Assembly: GCA_910586065.1 (NCBI GenBank)
Contig: CAJUGI010000005.1
Coordinates: forward strand, 9,525-73,524
Direction: 5' to 3'
DNA: 64,000 nucleotides
Origin: an uncultured Christensenella sp.
Lineage (GTDB): Bacteria; Bacillota; Clostridia; Christensenellales; Borkfalkiaceae
A model generated the notes under the pieces. That model did not search any database, was not told the DNA's origin, and saw only the letters and a program-made list of their open reading frames with translations. Numbering within the stretch: position 1 is the first letter of the stretch; each line of letters begins with the position of its first letter. Made by a program: the position numbers and the translations under genes. This document shows positions 34,341 to 43,026 of this stretch, in pieces.

Positions 34341-34784
34341 ATGGCAAACGCAGTTTTAAGAAAACTAACCGAAGACGACAGAGAAAGCTTTTTTGAAATG
34401 TCGCGCGATTTCTATTCTTGCGGGGCGGCGCACACGCCTATTTCCGAAGAGTACAGAATCAACTTTTTCAAAGAAGCTTTGTCGGGCGAATTTATAAACG
34501 GTTACATTATAGAATACAACGGCAAAACCGCTGGCTACGCGCTGATTGCTTATTACTCCTCACAGGAATACGGCGGCAAAATCGCACTTTTTGACGAATT
34601 GTATATAAAACCCTGTTTCCGCGGACAGGGAATAGGTAAAAAGGTTTTCGAATTCGTTGAAAACAGCGGCGTGGTTGCTTGCAGGCTCGAAGTTGAACGC
34701 ACCAACTTACGAGCGCTCAAATTATATAAGGCGCTGGGCTACAAAGAATTCGACTACATTCAAATGTCAAAAAAACTAAAGTAA
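34341..34784 (+). CDS. GNAT-family N-acetyltransferase
   Basis: The 147-residue protein has the GNAT fold with the acetyl-CoA loop RGQGIGKKVFEFVE (about 94-107) and a C-terminal strand-helix ALKLYKALGYKEFDYIQM. It lies directly behind the SAM riboswitch terminator and 15 bp ahead of metK, so it is controlled by SAM. Its substrate is unknown; a role in methionine or SAM-related metabolism, or detoxification of a sulfur compound, is only inferred from position. Confidence 0.85.
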   Translation: MANAVLRKLTEDDRESFFEMSRDFYSCGAAHTPISEEYRINFFKEALSGEFINGYIIEYNGKTAGYALIAYYSSQEYGGKIALFDELYIKPCFRGQGIGKKVFEFVENSGVVACRLEVERTNLRALKLYKALGYKEFDYIQMSKKLK

Positions 34785-34799
34785 GCAGAGGATAAATTT

Positions 34800-35948
34800 A
34801 TGAATAAATTTTTTACGAGCGAGAGCGTAACCGAAGGACACCCCGATAAACTTTGCGACGGAATTTCGGATGCGATTGTGGACGAAATTTTAAAGCTTGA
34901 TAACCACGCAAGGTGCGCCGTTGAGTGTTGTGCGGCGTACGACAGGCTTTTAATAATGGGCGAAGTCACCACGAACGCGCAGGTGGATTACGAAGCTATT
35001 GCACGCGAAAAAATTAAAAAAGTGGGATATATCCACGGGTCTTTCGCTTTTGAAAAGTGCAAAATAGACGTTGCCGTGCACCGCCAAAGCCCCGACATTG
35101 CAATGGGCGTAGACAGACACAGCGCCGCCGATATACGCGACAGTTTCGGCGCGGGCGACCAAGGGATGATGTTCGGGTATGCGTGCCGCGAAACGGAAGA
35201 ACTTATGCCTCTGCCAATAGCTCTTTCACACAGGCTTGCAAAAAAACTTGCCGAAATAAGAAAGGACGGCACGCTCTCCTACCTCCGCCCCGACGGAAAA
35301 ACGCAGGTAACCGTTGAATACGATGGAAGAGTTCCCAAGCGAATAGATACCGTGGTTATTTCTGCTCAACACAACACAAAGGTCACGCAGGAACAGCTTG
35401 CCGAAGACATCAAAAAGCACGTTATTTGCGCCATATTGCCGCCCCAACTACTTGACAAAAACACAAAATATTTTATTAATCCCACTGGAAGATTCGAAAT
35501 CGGCGGCCCCGAAGGCGACAGCGGACTTACGGGCAGAAAGATAATAGTGGATACTTACGGCGGCAGATGCGCGCACGGCGGCGGAGCTTTTTCCGGCAAG
35601 GACGCAACTAAGGTAGACCGCTCCGCTGCGTACATGGCAAGATACATTTGCAAAAATCTGGTTGCCGCGGGAATTTGCGATGAGGTTGAATTGCAGGTTG
35701 CCTATGCGATAGGCGTTGCCCGTCCCGTTTCTATTTTCATAAACACATTCGGCACAGGCAAGCTTGCCGACGATAAAATCGCCGATATAGTAGTAAAAGA
35801 ATTTGACCTGCGCCCCTATTCCATTATAGAAACGCTTGAATTGAGAAACCCTATTTATTCGCAAACCTCGGCTTACGGGCACTTTGGAAAGAACGGTCTG
35901 CCTTGGGAAAGACTTACCAAAACAGACGACTTGAAAAAATATTTGTAA
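34800..35948 (+). CDS. metK: S-adenosylmethionine synthetase
   Basis: The 382-residue enzyme makes SAM from methionine and ATP. Signatures: FTSESVTEGHPDKLCDGISD at the start, GAGDQGMMFGYA (the ATP-binding loop), GRFEIGGPEGDSGLTGRKII, and GGGAFSGKDATKVDRSAAYM (about 256-275). Slightly shorter than the common 390-400. A SAM riboswitch 460 bp upstream provides feedback by its product. The metY-metA operon 16 kb away lacks such a leader. Confidence 0.98.
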   Translation: MNKFFTSESVTEGHPDKLCDGISDAIVDEILKLDNHARCAVECCAAYDRLLIMGEVTTNAQVDYEAIAREKIKKVGYIHGSFAFEKCKIDVAVHRQSPDIAMGVDRHSAADIRDSFGAGDQGMMFGYACRETEELMPLPIALSHRLAKKLAEIRKDGTLSYLRPDGKTQVTVEYDGRVPKRIDTVVISAQHNTKVTQEQLAEDIKKHVICAILPPQLLDKNTKYFINPTGRFEIGGPEGDSGLTGRKIIVDTYGGRCAHGGGAFSGKDATKVDRSAAYMARYICKNLVAAGICDEVELQVAYAIGVARPVSIFINTFGTGKLADDKIADIVVKEFDLRPYSIIETLELRNPIYSQTSAYGHFGKNGLPWERLTKTDDLKKYL

Positions 35949-36034
35949 AAATCAAATCCTCATAAAATTCGCCGTTTATGGTAAAGACAATTCCGCGCTA
36001 AAAAGATACAATTTAAGCGGACGGGAGAAGTTTT

Positions 36035-36565
36035 ATGGATACGATTAAAATCGGAAAATTTTTATGCGAGCTAAGAAAGGAACGGAACCTTGCGCAGGAG
36101 CAGCTTGGCGAAGAGCTTGGAGTTTCAAACAAAACGGTTTCGCGGTGGGAAACGGGAACTTATCTTCCTCCCGTTGAGATGCTTCAGCTTTTGAGCGACA
36201 AATACAACGTGAGCATAAACGAAATACTTTCGGGAGAGCGGCTTGCAGACGGCGAACCTTATAAAGCGAAGGCAGAGGAAAACATTAAAACCGCGTTAAA
36301 TAAAAGCGTGTTCACATTGAAAGACCAAGAAAATTATTTTCATAAAAAATGGCTTAAAGACCGCCGCTTTGAGCTAATACTGGAAATAATAGTTTTAACG
36401 GCGATTGCGGTTTTGGGAGCAATTTTTTATCATCCGGTTACGATTGCCGCTTCGATTTTATGTATCGTCTGGTTCGGTTTTACCTATAACCGCATGAGAA
36501 CTTACATTGAATGTCACCTTTACGGCGATAAAAAACCCGAAGATTACAAAACCAAAAACGAATAA
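36035..36565 (+). CDS. XRE-family regulator with C-terminal membrane helices
   Basis: The 176-residue protein has an N-terminal HTH (LGEELGVSNKTVSRWETGTY, about 27-46) with the LPPVEMLQLLSDKYNVSINEILSGER extension usual in Firmicute XRE proteins. A linker and two transmembrane helices follow (about 114-150). Such membrane-tethered XRE proteins are common in Clostridia near transporters or two-gene resistance loci; here an ABC exporter converges on it. GGGAG precedes the ATG. Confidence 0.85.
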   Translation: MDTIKIGKFLCELRKERNLAQEQLGEELGVSNKTVSRWETGTYLPPVEMLQLLSDKYNVSINEILSGERLADGEPYKAKAEENIKTALNKSVFTLKDQENYFHKKWLKDRRFELILEIIVLTAIAVLGAIFYHPVTIAASILCIVWFGFTYNRMRTYIECHLYGDKKPEDYKTKNE

Positions 36566-36573
36566 GATAATTG

Positions 36574-36603
36574 AACCGCCCCGCGCTATTGCGCGGGGCG
36601 GTT
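36574..36603. terminator. Terminator between the XRE gene and the ABC permease gene
   Basis: AACCGCCCCGCGC (36574-36586) pairs with GCGCGGGGCGGTT (36591-36603), followed by TTCATTTTT on the plus strand. It may also stop the converging permease transcript. Confidence 0.88.
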
Positions 36604-36620
36604 TTCATTTTTAAACTAAA

Positions 36621-37766
36621 TCAGCTTTCGAGCATAATTGTTTTAACCGTGACTTTGTTAATTTTAAATGCGTAAAAGAGCATTAGCGCTTCGTATAAAA
36701 CTATAAACGCAACAAGTGTAATAAATAACACGGGCACGCTGAACGTATATTCCGGCACCTCCCCTACGTCTTTAAACACGACGTTAATCATTAATGTTAA
36801 TAGACCATACTGATAAACCGTGCCCAAAACAAAACCTATTGCGGCAAACAGGTGATAGCCGCCCAAAATCGTTATTGCGCTCTCTTTCATAGAATAACCG
36901 AAAGCTTTCATCATAGCAATGTTTTTAGCGTTTCCGTTTACAAGCGAGGTTATCGCCATAAACATGGAAGTAACCGCCAACACGACGCCTATCGCTAAGA
37001 TAATCCAGCTCATTTCGCCGTTTGGAATAAGGCTTTCCATAGAAACCGCCATTTGCACCATTGCCGAAAAACAAAAGCACGCAAACGCAACGAAAAACGC
37101 CAAAGGTTTGTTGCCGAAAAGCGTTTTAAGGCACGTTTCCTTTAAAAAGCTCCTTTCCTTTTCGGGCTTTGTTCGTTTGGAAAGCTTGATTTTTCTTTCC
37201 CTTCCGCGCATAAGCTCGTATGCGGGACGGCGTAAAGCTAAGCAAGCGTAAAATACGGAAATTGCGGCAAAAACAACCGCAGGCAAAAAAACCAGCAAAA
37301 ACAACAGCGCGGGATGAAAGGTGATTACTATTTCGGGCAACCCCTCGATTGCAAGTCCTTTATAAATCACGGGCATAATCGCAAACCCGCAGCCGAAGCC
37401 GAGCGAGGTTCCAAGCAAAACGCTTAAACCGAAAACACAAAAACGGAGCGCGATTTTAACTTCGGAATAGCCAATCGCCTTCAACACGCCCAAATCGGAC
37501 GAATGTTTATCCACGTAAAGCTTTATATAAAAAACAATCATGACAACGGCGATTAAAGCAAGAAAGCCGCCGCTTATCGCGCAGGTAAACTGCGCGGTTG
37601 CCATCTGCGCGTCGTACATAATGCGCGTTTGTTCGTTATCTATCAACCTTTCGAGCGACTTCGCGTCCAGGTAAAAATTTAAAAAGAAAGTGCATACGAA
37701 CACGGCGCAAAAGGCTACGATTATTACGCCTATTAATTTAAAAGCGTCTTTAAAGCTGACTATCAT
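36621..37766 (-). CDS. ABC transporter permease, MacB/FtsX type
   Basis: The 381-residue protein contains two FtsX-like permease cores. One is around residues 55-170 (LGVLKAIGYSEVKIALRF). The other is around 260-375 (NIAMMKAFGYSMKESAITIL). It has about eight transmembrane helices in total. The large extracellular domain typical of long FtsX permeases is missing or reduced, so it may be a shortened exporter. It lies 1 bp downstream of the ATPase gene. Confidence 0.88.
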   Translation of the reverse strand: MIVSFKDAFKLIGVIIVAFCAVFVCTFFLNFYLDAKSLERLIDNEQTRIMYDAQMATAQFTCAISGGFLALIAVVMIVFYIKLYVDKHSSDLGVLKAIGYSEVKIALRFCVFGLSVLLGTSLGFGCGFAIMPVIYKGLAIEGLPEIVITFHPALLFLLVFLPAVVFAAISVFYACLALRRPAYELMRGRERKIKLSKRTKPEKERSFLKETCLKTLFGNKPLAFFVAFACFCFSAMVQMAVSMESLIPNGEMSWIILAIGVVLAVTSMFMAITSLVNGNAKNIAMMKAFGYSMKESAITILGGYHLFAAIGFVLGTVYQYGLLTLMINVVFKDVGEVPEYTFSVPVLFITLVAFIVLYEALMLFYAFKINKVTVKTIMLES

Positions 37767-37767
37767 T

Positions 37768-38454
37768 TTACCACCCTATCTCAAAAGCGGTCTTTTTGAC
37801 GGCATTTTTATAAGTTTCGGCAATAATTCCGCTGTTCATTTTAATAACCGCGTCCGCCATTTCGGCAACGTTAAGATTGTGGGTTACCATAATCATGGTA
37901 AATCCCCTTTCTTTCTGCAAGTCGGCTATATAACCCAAAACATTTCGCCCCGTGGCTTCATCCAACGCACCCGTAGGTTCGTCCAAAAACAGCACGCGTG
38001 GATTTTTGGCAAGCGCGCGGGCAATACAAACTCTCTGCTGCTCTCCGCCCGAAAGTTCCGAAGGCTTGCAGTTAAGCTTTTCGATTAAACCTACTTTTTC
38101 TATAATTTCCCGATAATTTTTGTTGCCCGCAAGGTCGGCGCCGAGGCGCACGTTTTTATCCACGCTCAAATGCGGCAAAAGATAATATTGCTGAAATATA
38201 AAGCCCACCTCTCTGCGACGGAAACCGGTTAGCTGTTTTTCGTTCATTTCGGTTAAATTTTCTTCACCGAAAAGTATTTTGCCGCCGTCGCACTGTTCCA
38301 AGCCCGAAAGCACGCTCATAAGCGTGGACTTGCCCGACCCGGATGCGCCCGTAATAATGGCAAACGCACCGTCGGATATTTTTAAAGAAATCCCCTTTAA
38401 AACCTCTACAGCGCCGTTTTTATAGGATTTTTTAACGTTTTCAGCAATTATCAT
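37768..38454 (-). CDS. ABC transporter ATP-binding protein, MacB/LolD type
   Basis: The 228-residue ATPase has Walker A GASGSGKSTLMSVLSG, Q-loop FIFQQYYLLPHL, signature LSGGEQQRVCIARAL, Walker B VLFLDEPTGALDE and the H-loop MVTHN. It pairs with the downstream FtsX-like permease. Its start overlaps the stop of the TetR gene by 4 bp (ATGA), so all three form one operon. Confidence 0.95.
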   Translation of the reverse strand: MIIAENVKKSYKNGAVEVLKGISLKISDGAFAIITGASGSGKSTLMSVLSGLEQCDGGKILFGEENLTEMNEKQLTGFRRREVGFIFQQYYLLPHLSVDKNVRLGADLAGNKNYREIIEKVGLIEKLNCKPSELSGGEQQRVCIARALAKNPRVLFLDEPTGALDEATGRNVLGYIADLQKERGFTMIMVTHNLNVAEMADAVIKMNSGIIAETYKNAVKKTAFEIGW

Positions 38455-39029
38455 AACTTACCCTCCGCTTTATATTTTCTTATTATTCCCGCGCCGACGT
38501 CGTTAAGCATTTCCGAAACGGTTTCTTCCGAAAAACTGCAAACGTTCATTGCTACAAGCGAAGCTATACCGTGCGAATATATCCACAAATGCTGATATAT
38601 CTTTTTTGCTGTTTCCCGCCCGAAACCGTATTCGGATTGCACTGAAGCGAGAATTTTTTCGTAATAACCGTCGATGACCGGCAAAACCTTTTCGTGGTCC
38701 GGCGCGCCGCTTATTTCCGTCATAAAGAGCAACCTGAACAGCCTGGGCTGTTCGGCGGCGAATTTAATGTAACCGATACCCGAACCTTTAAACGCTTGTT
38801 CTCCGCACATTCCGTCGTCCTCGTACCGTTCATAGAGCCGTTTTGCGGCGTTTATCACCTCGGCTTTTATTTCCTCCATTCCGTCAAACAACGTAAAAAC
38901 GGGTCTTGCCGAGCTACCCAGCCTTTCGCCGAGCGCCCTTGCGGTTAAAATTTCAATTCCATTTTCTTTAACCATTTCAAGCGCGGCGGCAATAACTTCT
39001 TTTTTAGTAAATTTAGCTTTAGGCGGCAT
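38451..39029 (-). CDS. TetR-family regulator of the ABC exporter operon
   Basis: The 192-residue protein has an N-terminal TetR HTH (FTKKEVIAAALEMVKENG, then LTARALGERLGSSARPVF). A C-terminal ligand-binding domain ends AGIIRKYKAEGKL. It is the first gene of the TetR-ATPase-permease operon and is preceded by a consensus promoter with a 14-bp palindrome downstream of the -10, the likely autoregulatory site. Confidence 0.92.
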   Translation of the reverse strand: MPPKAKFTKKEVIAAALEMVKENGIEILTARALGERLGSSARPVFTLFDGMEEIKAEVINAAKRLYERYEDDGMCGEQAFKGSGIGYIKFAAEQPRLFRLLFMTEISGAPDHEKVLPVIDGYYEKILASVQSEYGFGRETAKKIYQHLWIYSHGIASLVAMNVCSFSEETVSEMLNDVGAGIIRKYKAEGKL

Positions 39030-39046
39030 AATAACTCCTTTTATTT

Positions 39047-39103
39047 AAAACACGTGTTTTGCAACGTTTGTTTTAGTATAATGCGCGCTTTTGTTTTTGT
39101 CAA
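39047..39103 (-). promoter_or_regulatory. Promoter and operator of the TetR operon
   Basis: On the minus strand TTGACA (39098-39103), 17-base spacer, TATACT (39075-39080). A perfect 14-bp palindrome AAAACACGTGTTTT at 39047-39060 lies between the promoter and the AAGGAG of the TetR gene. Confidence 0.8.
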
Positions 39104-39104
39104 C

Positions 39105-39133
39105 AAAAAAGACGGCAATCTGCCGTCTTTTTT
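39105..39133 (-). terminator. Terminator of the 57-residue gene
   Basis: AAAAAAGACGGCA (39105-39117) pairs with TGCCGTCTTTTTT (39121-39133). On the minus strand it follows the stop codon of the small gene directly and ends in a T run. It sits just upstream of the TetR promoter. Confidence 0.85.
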
Positions 39134-39305
39134 AAAATGCTTTTGCGGAAATTATAATTTTTTGTCCGTTGGGCATACTATAAAAGATGTCGCGACTGTC
39201 CATCTTTATATTCCCCTCGAAATAATCGCCTAAAAGCGGATAAATTTCCTCAAGTACATCCTTCGCCGCAACGAGCGGTTCTTTTTTTGCCATTTCGTTT
39301 TTCAT
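39132..39305 (-). CDS. 57-residue protein, divergent from a tandem-HTH regulator
   Basis: A real small gene: AAGGAG lies 7 bases before ATG 39303-39305, a good -10 (TATAAT, minus strand, 39336-39341) lies upstream, and a terminator follows the stop. The product starts MKNEMAKKEPLVAAKDVLEE and contains IYPLLGDYFEGNIKMDSRD, ending QKIIISAKAF. It is mixed alpha/beta, with no membrane segment. Family unknown. Shared control with the HTH gene across a large inverted repeat is likely. Confidence 0.7.
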   Translation of the reverse strand: MKNEMAKKEPLVAAKDVLEEIYPLLGDYFEGNIKMDSRDIFYSMPNGQKIIISAKAF

Positions 39306-39341
39306 AATAAGTACTCCTTTTGTTTTTGTACTTTAATTATA

Positions 39342-39390
39342 TTCTCGCACGTTGGTATTCAGCAAGCATTTAAATACCAAAATGCGAGAA
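39342..39390. promoter_or_regulatory. Large inverted-repeat operator between divergent genes
   Basis: The left arm 39342-39359 (TTCTCGCA-cg-TTGGTATT) and right arm 39373-39390 (AATACCAA-aa-TGCGAGAA) match over 16 of 18 bases, separated by 13 bases. Each arm holds two half-sites, which fits a regulator with two HTH domains. The left arm abuts the -10 of the 57-residue gene, and the right arm lies in the promoter region of the HTH gene. Confidence 0.8.
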
Positions 39391-39416
39391 AATAATTGTA
39401 TAAAAAGGACTACTTT

Positions 39417-39869
39417 ATGATTAATTTGTCAAAATTTGCCGAAACGCTCGATAACCTTATTTTTGAGCACAACAATAAAGAGAAACTTGACGGAAAAACT
39501 CTTGCTAGTCATTTAGGGGTTGCGGCTCCCACAATAACGCGATACCTTACTGCAAAGCGTGCGCCTACTATTAATAATTTAGTTTTACTTGCAGATTATT
39601 TCAACTGCACAACAGACTTCCTTTTGGGACGCGAAAACGAAAATTACGTAAAAAATTTTAAATCTTGCCCGCAGTTTTCTGAACAGTTTAAAAAGTTATT
39701 AACCCATTACGGTTACAACTGCTTAACTTTTGCAAAAGCAACAAATATTCATCAAAGCAGGGTTTACGACTGGAAAAACGGCAAGAAAGTTCCCAATATT
39801 GACAGCGTTATTAAAATTGCCGAATTTTTTGATTGCTCCGTTGATTATGTTTTGGGCAGAGAAAATTGA
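39417..39869 (+). CDS. Tandem-HTH XRE regulator
   Basis: From ATG 39417 (AAGGA upstream) the product is 150 residues made of two XRE domains. The first has ASHLGVAAPTITRYL and ends TDFLLGREN. The second has FAKATNIHQSRVYDWKNGKK and ends VDYVLGREN. The identical LGREN ends and similar spacing indicate internal duplication. A single chain with two HTH units would bind one operator arm as a pseudo-dimer, in line with the two half-sites per arm upstream. An earlier in-frame start at 39396 would put the ribosome binding site inside the gene. Confidence 0.85.
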   Translation: MINLSKFAETLDNLIFEHNNKEKLDGKTLASHLGVAAPTITRYLTAKRAPTINNLVLLADYFNCTTDFLLGRENENYVKNFKSCPQFSEQFKKLLTHYGYNCLTFAKATNIHQSRVYDWKNGKKVPNIDSVIKIAEFFDCSVDYVLGREN

Positions 39870-39877
39870 TATTAAAA

Positions 39878-39914
39878 AAGCCTTTCGGGAAATTCCGAAA
39901 GGCTTTAATTTTTT
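39878..39914. terminator. Terminator shared by the tandem-HTH gene and proS
   Basis: AAGCCTTTCGG pairs with CCGAAAGGCTT within 39879-39905, with AATTTTTTATTTT on the plus side. proS ends at 39918 on the other strand, so it can act in both directions. Confidence 0.85.
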
Positions 39915-39917
39915 ATT

Positions 39918-41345
39918 TTAATAAGCTCTTGCAAAAATAACCGTGTGCAATGCCTTTTTGCCGCAAACGGCGCAGGTTTTGCTCTTTTCGCCTTCTGCGT
40001 AAACGCGCGCGGTGGCGGCCGTTTCCGCCTTAATTTTATCCTCACACTCGCGGCAACCGCACCAGCCGGCTTTTACGAAGTTACCGTTTTCAACCCCGCT
40101 CAAAATGCCAGCCATATCTTTTGCGTATACTATGCGGCCGTCGCGGCGGGCTTTTGCCGACTTTAACATATCCTTTTGCACGGTCTTTAACAACGCCTTA
40201 ACCGATTTAACTATATCCGCAAGTTCGTACTCCGCCTTTTCGCATGTGTCGCGGCGGAAAACGAGCGCTTTACCGTTTTCTATGTCGCGCGGACCTAATT
40301 CAATTCTCAAAGGCACGCCCTTCATTTCCCACTCGTTGAACTTCCAGCCGGGGCTTTGCTCGCCGTCGTCAAGCGTTACGCGAATTCCCGCCTTTTCAAG
40401 CGCGGATTTAACCTGACTGCACTTTTCCAAAACGCCTTCCTTTTTTTGTGCGATGGGAACGATTACCACCTGCAAAGGTGCAACCACCGGAGGCAAAACA
40501 AGTCCTCGCTGGTCGCCGTGGGACATAATTAGCGCGCCGATAAGCCTTGTGGAAACACCCCAACTTGAAGTATAAGCGTATTTCTGCGCGCCGTCTTTAT
40601 CAAGATATTTAATGTCGAACGACTTTGCAAAGTTTTGCCCCAAATAATGCGAGGTGCCCGCCTGCAGACTTTTGCCGTCCTTCATCATAGCTTCCATACC
40701 GAAAGTTGCCACCGCACCGGCAAATTTTTCCTTTTCGGTCTTTCTGCCGGTGATTACGGGAATTGCAAGGCAGTTTTCGGCAAATTCCTTATAAACGCCG
40801 AGCATTTTCATGGTTTCTTCCATCGCCTCTTCTTCGGTTGCGTGCGCCGTGTGACCTTCCTGCCACAAAAATTCGGACGTTCTCAAAAAGGGGCGCGTCG
40901 TCTTTTCCCAACGCATCACGTTTGCCCACTGATTAATTTTTATGGGTAAATCGCGGTATGACTGCAACCATTTCGAATACATACTGCCGAAAATAGTTTC
41001 GGAAGTGGGGCGGATTGCAAGCGGTTCGGCAAGTTCTTCGCCGCCCGCGTGCGTAACCACGGCAACTTCGGGTGCAAAGCCTTCTACATGTTCCGCTTCC
41101 TTGGTGAAATAGCTCATTGGGATAAGCAAAGGGAAGTAAGCGTTTTCGTGCCCCGTGGCTTTAAAACGCTTGTCAAGTTCTTTTTGAATGTTTTCCCAGA
41201 TGGCGTAACCGTAAGGACGAATTACCATAGTTCCCTTTACGGGACCGTAATCAACAAGCTTGGTTTTTAAAACCACGTCGGTATACCATTGCGGGAAATC
41301 CGCATCGATGTCGGCTATCTGTTCAACAAAATTTTCCTTTGCCAT
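39918..41345 (-). CDS. proS: Prolyl-tRNA synthetase, archaeal/eukaryotic type
   Basis: The 475-residue class II synthetase has no editing (INS) domain, marking the short ProS type 3 architecture. Motifs: VRGTMVIRPYGYAIWE-like KGTMVIRPYGYAIWENIQ, PLAIRPTSETIFGSMYSKW, motif 2 RWEKTTRPFLRTSEFLWQEG, HGDQRGLVLPP (motif 3), and a C-terminal zinc domain with CGCREC and CAVCGKK. Prolyl editing would need a free-standing factor. It has a good promoter and GAGAGG ahead of ATG 41345. Confidence 0.97.
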   Translation of the reverse strand: MAKENFVEQIADIDADFPQWYTDVVLKTKLVDYGPVKGTMVIRPYGYAIWENIQKELDKRFKATGHENAYFPLLIPMSYFTKEAEHVEGFAPEVAVVTHAGGEELAEPLAIRPTSETIFGSMYSKWLQSYRDLPIKINQWANVMRWEKTTRPFLRTSEFLWQEGHTAHATEEEAMEETMKMLGVYKEFAENCLAIPVITGRKTEKEKFAGAVATFGMEAMMKDGKSLQAGTSHYLGQNFAKSFDIKYLDKDGAQKYAYTSSWGVSTRLIGALIMSHGDQRGLVLPPVVAPLQVVIVPIAQKKEGVLEKCSQVKSALEKAGIRVTLDDGEQSPGWKFNEWEMKGVPLRIELGPRDIENGKALVFRRDTCEKAEYELADIVKSVKALLKTVQKDMLKSAKARRDGRIVYAKDMAGILSGVENGNFVKAGWCGCRECEDKIKAETAATARVYAEGEKSKTCAVCGKKALHTVIFARAY

Positions 41346-41374
41346 ATTTTTCCTCTCAAAAAATAACTGTGTGA

Positions 41375-41403
41375 ATTATAACACATTTAACCGGCGAACA
41401 CAA
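41375..41403 (-). promoter_or_regulatory. Promoter of proS
   Basis: On the minus strand TTGTGT (41398-41403), 17-base spacer, TATAAT (41375-41380). There is no T-box between it and proS. Confidence 0.8.
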
Positions 41404-41476
41404 CGATTTTAAGCCTTTTTAGCAATTTTATGAAACTGTACATTCAAAAAATCAATAAATATTTAGGAATAAATAC

Positions 41477-41505
41477 TTGTAATAAATAAGCTGTTCGTGT
41501 ATAAT
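41477..41505 (+). promoter_or_regulatory. Promoter of the phosphohexomutase-transketolase unit
   Basis: TTGTAA (41477-41482), 17-base spacer, TATAAT (41500-41505). The first ATG is 10 bases after the -10 (41516), leaving a 5' leader of only a few bases and no Shine-Dalgarno sequence. Confidence 0.75.
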
Positions 41506-41515
41506 TAATTTGTAT

Positions 41516-43012
41516 ATGATGAATTTGAACCTAAAAAAACTGAAAAGCGGAACGGACGTACGCGGAATCGCGGTTGAAGGCGAAAACAAAATAACGCTCA
41601 CCGACGAAGCCGTAACACTGATTACTAAGGCTTTCGTAAAGTGGCTTGCGGAAAAAACGGGAAAGAATTCCTTTAAAATCGCCGTAGGCAACGACAGCCG
41701 CATTTCGGCAAACCGCATAGTAAAATGCGTTAAAGACGCGCTTTTATCAAGCGGATGCGATATGGTGTATACGGCTTTATCTTCCACTCCGTCTATGTTC
41801 ATTCTGTTGCAACAACCCGATTACGGTTGCGACGCGTCAATTATGATAACCGCATCCCACATGCCTTACGACAGAAACGGACTTAAATTTTTTACAAAGA
41901 ACGGCGGCATAAACGGCGAAGAATTAAACGAAATTTTAGAAATAGCACAAAACGGTGAATTTTTAACCGGTATAGGAACTTATGAAAACAGGCCGTTTAT
42001 TGACGGTTATTCAAAAATACTGGTTGAAACGGTTGAAAAAGCGTGTGGCAAACTTCCGTTAAAAGGCAAAAAAATTGTGGTTGACGCAGGTAACGGCGCA
42101 GGCGGATTTTTTGCAGAAAAAGTGCTTATACCTCTAGGCGCCGATATTACGGGCAGCAGATATTTAGAACCCGACGGCTATTTCCCCAACCACATTCCCA
42201 ATCCCGAGGACAAAACGGCGATTAACAGCCTTAAAGACGCGGTTAAGGAAAGCCGCGCCGACTTCGGCGTTATTTTCGATACGGACGTTGACAGAGCGGC
42301 CTGCGTGGGCGCGGACGGCGAAGAAATTAACAGAAATTCATTAATTGCGTTAATTTCCGCCATACTGTTAAAAGAACGCGCGGGCGTTATAGTAACCGAT
42401 TCGGTAACGAGCGGCGGACTTACGGAATTTATTGAAAGCCTCGGCGGCAAACATCTGCGATTTAAGCGCGGCTATAAAAACGTTATAGACAAGTGCCGCG
42501 AACTTAACGAAAGCGGCATTTACTCTCCCCTCGCTATTGAAACGAGCGGGCACGCGGCTTTTAAAGAAAATCATTACCTTGACGACGGCGCGTATCTTAT
42601 AGTAAAGCTTTTAATTTCGCTTTCACAGCTTACAAAACAGGGAAAAGATTTAACTTCCTTAATTTCTTCCCTTAAAAAGCCCGAGGAAGAAGCGGAAATA
42701 CGAATCGGTTTCAGTGAAAAGAGCCGCGACTTTAAAGCAGAAGGCGCAAATTTAATAGAGGAATTGAAAGAAATTGCGACGCAAACTGCAGGGCTTAGCG
42801 TAGAAAAGGAAAATTACGAAGGCGTAAGAATTTATTTTAACGGCGGACTTATGCTTGTGAGAATGAGCGTTCACGACCCCGTTATGCCAATAAATATCGA
42901 AAGCGATAAAAAGGGCGGTGTAAAAACCGCCGCAAAGAAGCTTTTAAATCTTTTATCGCACTACGAATTTTTAAACACGGAAAATTTGCAAAAATTTATA
43001 AAATCTTTCTAA
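41516..43012 (+). CDS. Phosphomannomutase/phosphoglucomutase family protein
   Basis: The 498-residue enzyme is of the alpha-D-phosphohexomutase superfamily. The phosphoserine loop is TASHMPYDRNGLKFF, the metal-binding loop is DTDVDRAACV, and the sugar loop is ETSGHAAFKENH. It interconverts hexose 1- and 6-phosphates; mannose or glucose preference cannot be told. The ATG at 41516 is chosen over an upstream TTG that falls at the expected transcription start. It is followed by tkt after 14 bp, linking sugar phosphate genes. Confidence 0.9.
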   Translation: MMNLNLKKLKSGTDVRGIAVEGENKITLTDEAVTLITKAFVKWLAEKTGKNSFKIAVGNDSRISANRIVKCVKDALLSSGCDMVYTALSSTPSMFILLQQPDYGCDASIMITASHMPYDRNGLKFFTKNGGINGEELNEILEIAQNGEFLTGIGTYENRPFIDGYSKILVETVEKACGKLPLKGKKIVVDAGNGAGGFFAEKVLIPLGADITGSRYLEPDGYFPNHIPNPEDKTAINSLKDAVKESRADFGVIFDTDVDRAACVGADGEEINRNSLIALISAILLKERAGVIVTDSVTSGGLTEFIESLGGKHLRFKRGYKNVIDKCRELNESGIYSPLAIETSGHAAFKENHYLDDGAYLIVKLLISLSQLTKQGKDLTSLISSLKKPEEEAEIRIGFSEKSRDFKAEGANLIEELKEIATQTAGLSVEKENYEGVRIYFNGGLMLVRMSVHDPVMPINIESDKKGGVKTAAKKLLNLLSHYEFLNTENLQKFIKSF

Positions 43013-43026
43013 GGAGAAATTAACAT

